64,000 nucleotides of DNA from Burkholderiaceae bacterium. GTDB lineage: Bacteria; Pseudomonadota; Gammaproteobacteria; Burkholderiales; Burkholderiaceae_E. The notes under the pieces are model-generated. The model was not told the DNA's origin. It did no database searches and worked only from the letters and a program-made list of their open reading frames with translations. The stretch lies in contig JACKLP010000014.1 in assembly GCA_024235875.1 (NCBI GenBank), positions 1 to 64,000 of the forward strand, read 5' to 3'. This document shows positions 59,447 to 64,000 of this stretch, piece by piece. Position 1 is the stretch's first letter. Each line of letters starts with the position of its first letter. A program made the position numbers and the translations under genes.

Positions 59447-60079
59447 CTACCAGCGGATCAGGTCCCTGACCGACTCGCGGGCACGGTAGCGTCGATCCCA
59501 GTCGCGCAGGGCTCGTCGGTCTCCGAGCAGATCGCCGCCCGCGAAGCGCATGAACTGCAGGGCCGCCTGCAGCGTGCAGTCGGCGACCGCGACGCGATCA
59601 CCCAGCAGCAACTCGCGACCGTCGGACAGCAGCGATTCGAGATAGTCGAGCGGTTGTTGCACGCTCGCCTCGGCTTCGGCCGCCCGGGTCGGGTTTGCCG
59701 GGTAGCCGATCGGCGACTTGGTCGCGTGCACGAAGCCACCGATCGGGATCGCGATGCGAAGCTCCACGATGCGCTCGAGTTCGCGCGCCTTCGCGCGTGC
59801 CTTCAGGTCGGTCCCCAGCAGGCCGTCGTCGGGGAATCGCTCCTCGAGGTACTCGATGATCGAGAGCGACTCGATGAGATGATCGCCGTCATCGAGTTCG
59901 AGTACCGGCAGCGTGCCGAACGGGTTGCGGGCCAGGTGCTCGGGTTCGCGATGGCGGGCCTTGAGCGTATTGACCACGACCTGTTCGATCGCCAGGTCGG
60001 TCCCCAAGGCCGCGCGTTCGGCCAAATAGAGCATGACCTTGGTGGGGTTCGGTGCGAGCGGCACCATGTAGAGCTTCAT
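59447..60079 (-). CDS. Glutathione S-transferase family protein
   Basis: A 210-residue GST. The thioredoxin-like N-domain starts MKLYMVPLAPNPTKVMLYLAE with NPFGTLPVLELDDGDHLIES as the glutathione site (cis-Pro in TLPVL). The C-domain has the usual Asp/Leu caps (DRVAVADCTLQAALQF). The active Ser/Cys near position 10 is Asn-Pro-Thr rather than SPN, so its catalytic type is unclear. It is divergent from the VOC gene and stands alone. Confidence 0.9.
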   Translation of the reverse strand: MKLYMVPLAPNPTKVMLYLAERAALGTDLAIEQVVVNTLKARHREPEHLARNPFGTLPVLELDDGDHLIESLSIIEYLEERFPDDGLLGTDLKARAKARELERIVELRIAIPIGGFVHATKSPIGYPANPTRAAEAEASVQQPLDYLESLLSDGRELLLGDRVAVADCTLQAALQFMRFAGGDLLGDRRALRDWDRRYRARESVRDLIRW

Positions 60080-60218
60080 GTCGGCGGGCTCCGGCGGGTG
60101 AGTGGATGCCGGGGATCCGGGGCGGACTGGCGGGCCGGCATCCGGTCATCATAGTGGCAACGCGCACGGGTGACGCGCTCGGGGCACAATCGGCGAATCA
60201 GGGAACGGGAGCCAAAGG

Positions 60219-60896
60219 ATGGAGTTGGGCAAGGGCCACATGGACGTCGGCTTGTTCACGCATCGGCGCGACCCGCAACTCGATTTCTGGCAGCGCACGG
60301 TCGGGCTCGAGTACGACCACATGGGCAAGCTCGGCGGCGGCTTGCAGCAGCATCGGCACCACGCCAATGGTTCGATCATCAAGGTCAATCATTCGCGCGA
60401 GCCCTTGGCGCCGGCGCCGGCCAGCGGCATCGTTGGCATCCGGATCGCACGCGCGGGGCTGGCGGTACGCCGCGAGCTCGCGGATCCGGACGGCAACCGG
60501 GTCGCCCTGGTGCCGTCGGGCGAAGAGGGCGTGACCGGCATTGCGATCGAGCTCGCGGTGAACAGCCGCGACGCCCACGACCGCTTCTGGCGCCACGTGA
60601 TGCAGTTCGATTCGCCGGGGCGGGGCGTCTATGTCTGCGGCGACACGCGCATCCTGATCGTGGCCGAGCGGCCGGTCGAGCGCTGCGACGACTGGCGCCG
60701 GCCCGGCTGGCGCTACACCACGGTCCAGATTCGCGATTGCTTTGCCGAACACGCCGGCGCACTCGCGCGCGGCGCCGAGGAAGGCATGGCGCCCAGGCAG
60801 CTGGGCGATACGGTGCGCTACGCGTTCGTGCGTGATCCGGACGGCAATTTCATCGAGCTTTCCCAGCGGGCTTCGCTGGTCGGCGCGCTGGACTGA
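60219..60896 (+). CDS. VOC-family (glyoxalase/dioxygenase-fold) protein
   Basis: A 225-residue protein of two vicinal-oxygen-chelate modules. It begins VGLFTHRRDPQLDFWQRTVGLE with the first-strand His, and ends VRYAFVRDPDGNFIELSQ with the last Glu ligand. In between, DPDGNRVALV repeats the module. Metal ligands at His and Glu are plausible. Family members are dioxygenases, isomerases or resistance proteins; none can be chosen. It precedes the thiolase operon by 78 nt. Confidence 0.85.
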   Translation: MELGKGHMDVGLFTHRRDPQLDFWQRTVGLEYDHMGKLGGGLQQHRHHANGSIIKVNHSREPLAPAPASGIVGIRIARAGLAVRRELADPDGNRVALVPSGEEGVTGIAIELAVNSRDAHDRFWRHVMQFDSPGRGVYVCGDTRILIVAERPVERCDDWRRPGWRYTTVQIRDCFAEHAGALARGAEEGMAPRQLGDTVRYAFVRDPDGNFIELSQRASLVGALD

Positions 60897-60974
60897 ACGG
60901 CCCATCGGGCCACGGGCCCTGTGGCAGACTTGCGTCCATCAACCCGGGCAAGCGCCCAACGACCAGGAGACCCC

Positions 60975-62174
60975 ATGCGCAGAGCCGCCATCGTCACGCC
61001 CGTTCGAACGCCGGTCGGCACCTTCGGCGGTTCCCTGCGCACCGTGCCGGTCGAGGAACTGGCGGCGACCGTCGTGCGCGCGGTCCTCGAGAGCAGCGGC
61101 ATCGATCCGATGCGCATCGACGACGTCGTGTTCGCGCAGTCCTACGCCAACGGCGAAACGCCCTGCGTAGGCCGCTGGGCGGCGCTGCAGGCGGGTCTGC
61201 CGGTGGATGTGCCCGGCATGCAGCTCGATCGCCGCTGCGGGGGCGGCCTGCAGGCCGTGACCACGGCGGCGATGATGGTGCAAAGCGGCGCGGCCGACGT
61301 GGTCATCGCCGGCGGTGTCGAGAGCATGAGCAACATCGAGTACTACACGACCGACATGCGCTGGGGCAAGCGGGCCGGGTCGGTCACGCTGCACGACCGA
61401 CTCGACCGCGGTCGGGAACGCTCGCAGCCAGTCGAGCGCTTTGGCGTGATCAGCGGCATGATCGAGACCGCCGAGAACCTGGCGCGCGACTACGGCATCA
61501 GCCGCGAGGAGGCCGACGCCTATGCGGTGCGCAGCCACGAGCGTGCTGCCGCTGCCTGGGCGGCCGGGCGATTCGATTCCGAGCTCGTGCCGGTGATGGT
61601 GCCGCAGCGCAAGGGCGAACCCAGGCGATTCGATCGCGACGAGGGCTTTCGGGCCGACGCGAGCATGGAGTCGCTCGGCAAGCTGCGCGCGCTGATGAAG
61701 GGCGGCACCGTGAGTGCCGGCAACGCAAGCCAGCAGAACGATGCGGCCGCGGCCTGCCTGATCGTGGCCGAGGACAAGCTCGCCGAGCTCGACCTGACGC
61801 CGATGGCCACGCTCGTGGGCTGGACGGCGGCGGGCTGCGAGCCGTCGCACATGGGCATCGGCCCGGTACCGGCCGTGAAGAAGCTGATGGCGCGACTCAA
61901 GCTCGAGCTCGACGACATGGACCTGGTCGAGCTCAACGAGGCCTTCGCCTGCCAGGTGTTGTCGGTCCTGAAGGGCTGGAACTGGAACGATCCCGACCGG
62001 CTCAACGTCAACGGCTCGGGCATCTCGCTCGGACACCCGATCGGAGCCACCGGGGTCAGAATCCTGGCCACGATGCTCCACGAGCTCGAGCGGCGCAAGG
62101 GCCGCTATGCGCTCGAGACCATGTGCATCGGTGGCGGGCAGGGCATTGCGGCAGTCTTCGAGCGGGCGGCATAG
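60975..62174 (+). CDS. Acetyl-CoA acyltransferase (thiolase)
   Basis: A 399-residue thiolase, a key enzyme of beta-oxidation or of acetoacetyl-CoA synthesis. The nucleophilic Cys is in RRCGGGLQAV (about residue 92), with SISLGHPIGATG-type GSGISLGHPIGATGVR and the second Cys in CIGGGQG near the C-terminus, and NEAFACQVL with the His/Asn helper. The start, the ATG at 60975, is preceded by AGGAG 5 nt upstream. It is followed by an enoyl-CoA hydratase gene 57 nt away and then a CoA transferase, suggesting an acyl-CoA degradation group. Confidence 0.95.
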   Translation: MRRAAIVTPVRTPVGTFGGSLRTVPVEELAATVVRAVLESSGIDPMRIDDVVFAQSYANGETPCVGRWAALQAGLPVDVPGMQLDRRCGGGLQAVTTAAMMVQSGAADVVIAGGVESMSNIEYYTTDMRWGKRAGSVTLHDRLDRGRERSQPVERFGVISGMIETAENLARDYGISREEADAYAVRSHERAAAAWAAGRFDSELVPVMVPQRKGEPRRFDRDEGFRADASMESLGKLRALMKGGTVSAGNASQQNDAAAACLIVAEDKLAELDLTPMATLVGWTAAGCEPSHMGIGPVPAVKKLMARLKLELDDMDLVELNEAFACQVLSVLKGWNWNDPDRLNVNGSGISLGHPIGATGVRILATMLHELERRKGRYALETMCIGGGQGIAAVFERAA

Positions 62175-62231
62175 CGGCGTCGCACGCCGGCCGCCGCCGG
62201 GCATGAGTCGATCGAGACACGAGGAAGCGAT

Positions 62232-63020
62232 ATGAGCAGCAGCGGGGCGCCCACTACGATCGGCATCGAGCGCGAGGGCCATCTCACCCTGATCGAATTG
62301 CGCAAGCCGCCATACAACTTCTTCGACCAGACCCTGCTGACCGAGATCGCCGATGCCGTCGTCGCTTGCGACGAAGACCCCGATTGCCGCGTGATCCTGC
62401 TGGCGGCGCAAGGCAAGGCCTTCTGCGCGGGCGCCGACTTCTCTTCGCCGCGCGAGGACCGCAACCCGTCCCGTCGCGGCGGCGCGCATCCACTCTACGC
62501 GCAGGCCGTGCGCATGTTTCGTGCCGGCAAGCCGATCGTGGCCGCCGTGCAGGGGCCGGCGATCGGCGGCGGGCTCGGACTGGCGTTGGTCGCGGACTTC
62601 CGCATCGCCTGCCCGGAGGCGCGCTTCAGCGCCAATTTCACGCGCCTGGGTTTTCATCCCGGCTTTGGCCTGAGCGTGACGCTGCCGCGCCTCGTCGGGA
62701 TGCAGGAAGCCGCCAGGCTGCTGTACACCGGGCGCCGGATCGACGGCGCCGAGGCGCAGCGGATCGGACTGGTCGACGATCTCGTGCCGGCCGACGAACT
62801 TCGCGCCAGGGCGAGGGCGCTGGCGACGGAGATCGCGATCTCGGCGCCGATCGCGGTGCAGGCCACGCGAGCGTCCCTGCGCGCGGGGCTGGCCGACGCC
62901 GTGCAGGCGGCAACCGATCGGGAGGCCGAATTGCAGGCGCGACATTTCCAGACCGAGGACTTCCGCGAAGGCGTCGCCGCCATGGCCGAGCGACGTGACC
63001 CGGCGTTCAAGGGCCGATGA
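62232..63020 (+). CDS. Enoyl-CoA hydratase/isomerase family protein
   Basis: A 262-residue crotonase-fold enzyme. The oxyanion hole is formed by strands LLAAQGKAFCAGADF and QGPAIGGGLGLALVADFRIA, and FARFSANFTRLGFHPGFG-type residues (here ARFSANFTRLGFHPG) follow. The usual Glu of hydratases is not evident at the first position, so it may be an isomerase or have another crotonase reaction. The ATG at 62232 has GAGG 8 nt upstream. It sits between the thiolase and CoA transferase genes. Confidence 0.93.
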   Translation: MSSSGAPTTIGIEREGHLTLIELRKPPYNFFDQTLLTEIADAVVACDEDPDCRVILLAAQGKAFCAGADFSSPREDRNPSRRGGAHPLYAQAVRMFRAGKPIVAAVQGPAIGGGLGLALVADFRIACPEARFSANFTRLGFHPGFGLSVTLPRLVGMQEAARLLYTGRRIDGAEAQRIGLVDDLVPADELRARARALATEIAISAPIAVQATRASLRAGLADAVQAATDREAELQARHFQTEDFREGVAAMAERRDPAFKGR

Positions 63021-63090
63021 ACTCGCCGCGCTCGGCCACCGGCGGGCTCGCTTCGGCGATCGACGCCGCGCGCGCGAAGGCCCGATTCCC

Positions 63091-64000
63091 GTGATTGAAT
63101 CGACCGTTCCTGTTGCCGCGCCCACCGGCCCGCTGGCGGGCGTGCGCGTGCTCGATCTCACCTCGGTCGTGCTGGGCCCGGTCGCAACGCAGGTGCTTGC
63201 CGACTTCGGCGCCGACGTCATCAAGATCGAGGGCCCGCAGGGCGACCTGATGCGGCGCAACGGCGTGTCGCTGCACCCGAAGATGAGTTCGATCTTCCTG
63301 ACCCTGAATCGCAACAAGCGTTCCGTTTGCATCGATCTCAAACGCCCGGAGGGCGCGGCTGCGATGCGCCGGCTCGTCGCCGGCGCCGATGTCCTGGTGC
63401 ACAACATGCGGGTGCAGGCGATCGAACGGCTCGGCTTCGGCTACGCCGAGGCGGCAGCGATGAATCCGCGCATCGTCTACTGCGTGGCCACCGGTTTCGG
63501 CCAGGACGGCCCGGATCGGGATCGGCCCGCGTTCGACGACATCATCCAGTCGGCCAGCGGGATGGTCGACATCTGTTCGCGCGGGCGCGATGCACCCGAT
63601 TTCGTGCCGAGCCTGATCGCCGACAAGACCACCGGCATGGCGCTCGCCAACGCAGTGCTGGCCGCGCTGTTTCATCGCGAGCGCAGCGGGCAGGGCCAGT
63701 ATGTCGAGGTGCCGATGCTCGAGACCATGGCGGCTTTCGTCCTGGCAGAGCATCTGGGTGGACTCACGTTCCGGCCGGCACCACCCGATGCCGCCAACGA
63801 CGGCGCGCCCACCCGGGCCGGATACGCGCGGCTGCTCGAGGGCGGCCGGCGACCTTACCGAACCGCCGACGGTTGGATCGCATTGCTACCCTACACGGAC
63901 CGCCACTGGCAGGCGTTCTTCGAGGGCGCGCGGCGGCCCGATCTGCTGGCCTGGATGGAAAGCGCCGATCGCAGCGATCGCAACGTGTTCGTGCGCGCGC
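63091..64000 (+). CDS. CaiB/BaiF CoA-transferase, 3'-truncated by window edge
   Basis: The first 303 residues of a class III CoA-transferase. The strand VRVLDLTSVVLGPVATQVL, ADVIKIEGPQGD, LNRNKRSVCIDL and the catalytic Asp in RPAFDDIIQSASGM are visible, as is GQGQYVEVPMLETM. A GTG start at 63091 (VIESTVPVAAPTGPLAG) is chosen; an ATG at 63017 is out of frame. It belongs with the upstream acyl-CoA genes and is a different member from the one at 24921-26138. The rest lies outside the window. Confidence 0.92.
   Translation, partial: MIESTVPVAAPTGPLAGVRVLDLTSVVLGPVATQVLADFGADVIKIEGPQGDLMRRNGVSLHPKMSSIFLTLNRNKRSVCIDLKRPEGAAAMRRLVAGADVLVHNMRVQAIERLGFGYAEAAAMNPRIVYCVATGFGQDGPDRDRPAFDDIIQSASGMVDICSRGRDAPDFVPSLIADKTTGMALANAVLAALFHRERSGQGQYVEVPMLETMAAFVLAEHLGGLTFRPAPPDAANDGAPTRAGYARLLEGGRRPYRTADGWIALLPYTDRHWQAFFEGARRPDLLAWMESADRSDRNVFVRA

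Noticed and set aside
60939..63407. An 822-codon open frame antisense to the thiolase and enoyl-CoA hydratase genes
   Set aside because: It spans two real genes and a gap, has no family and mirrors their codon pattern.
1..64000. Mobile elements, CRISPR arrays, tRNA or rRNA genes
   Set aside because: No transposase, integrase, direct-repeat array or cloverleaf-like sequence was recognised by reading; weak tRNA-like stretches could be missed without a covariance search.

Overview
The window is 64 kb of GC-rich, gene-dense bacterial chromosome. Its gene set fits a Gram-negative proteobacterium, most likely a betaproteobacterium of Burkholderiales type: HlyD-type periplasmic adaptors, a lipoprotein, class I PHA synthase, a QseB/QseC-like two-component pair, and many acyl-CoA and CaiB/BaiF CoA-transferase genes. 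The taxonomic guess is inference from gene content and composition. I saw no rRNA, tRNA, CRISPR array, insertion sequence or phage genes. Genes sit in tight operons with many 1-10 nt overlaps (ATGA, TTGA).

Layout. 1-3078 (+): end of a HlyD adaptor and a PqqD/M50/HlyD membrane protein. 3095-5352 (-): a subtilisin-like lipoprotein and, overlapping it, a separate gene that looks like its missing prodomain. 5538-9014: pyruvate carboxylase. 9043-9831: cyclase-family hydrolase. 9960-12822: alkylation repair (Ada-AlkA fusion, Ogt) and an EamA exporter. 12886-21259 (-): five-gene operon of GAF-HlyD, PqqD/M50/HlyD, short SecA-like ATPase, secreted HlyD and diguanylate cyclase, a fuller version of the module at 1-3078. 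21484-23230 (-): membrane ferritin and a phosphatase. 23336-32172: CoA ligase, CoA transferase, surface acyltransferase, DUF3237, phosphofructokinase, ferritin-like hydrolase, MFS transporter. 32202-33056: GIY-YIG protein and thioesterase.

33126-36108 (+) and 36161-41369 (-) converge and form a second accessory locus: ABC exporter and nucleotidyltransferase facing an operon of PqqD protein, HprK-like kinase, two GT4s, an epimerase and a GT2. This resembles a peptide-modification or glycan locus.

41533-64000 is mostly metabolism: PaiB; an ALDH/epimerase/GMC oxidoreductase operon; a two-component system with a His/Asp-rich sensor insert; IlvD; the AmmeMemoRadiSam genes; split transketolase; PHA synthase with a duplicated-domain partner; and an acyl-CoA/CoA-transferase group running off the right edge.

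The two most unusual systems are the duplicated PqqD-M50-HlyD/GAF-HlyD/SecA-like membrane module and the PqqD/HprK-like/nucleotidyltransferase/glycosyltransferase locus. The split subtilase and its trans-encoded prodomain come next.
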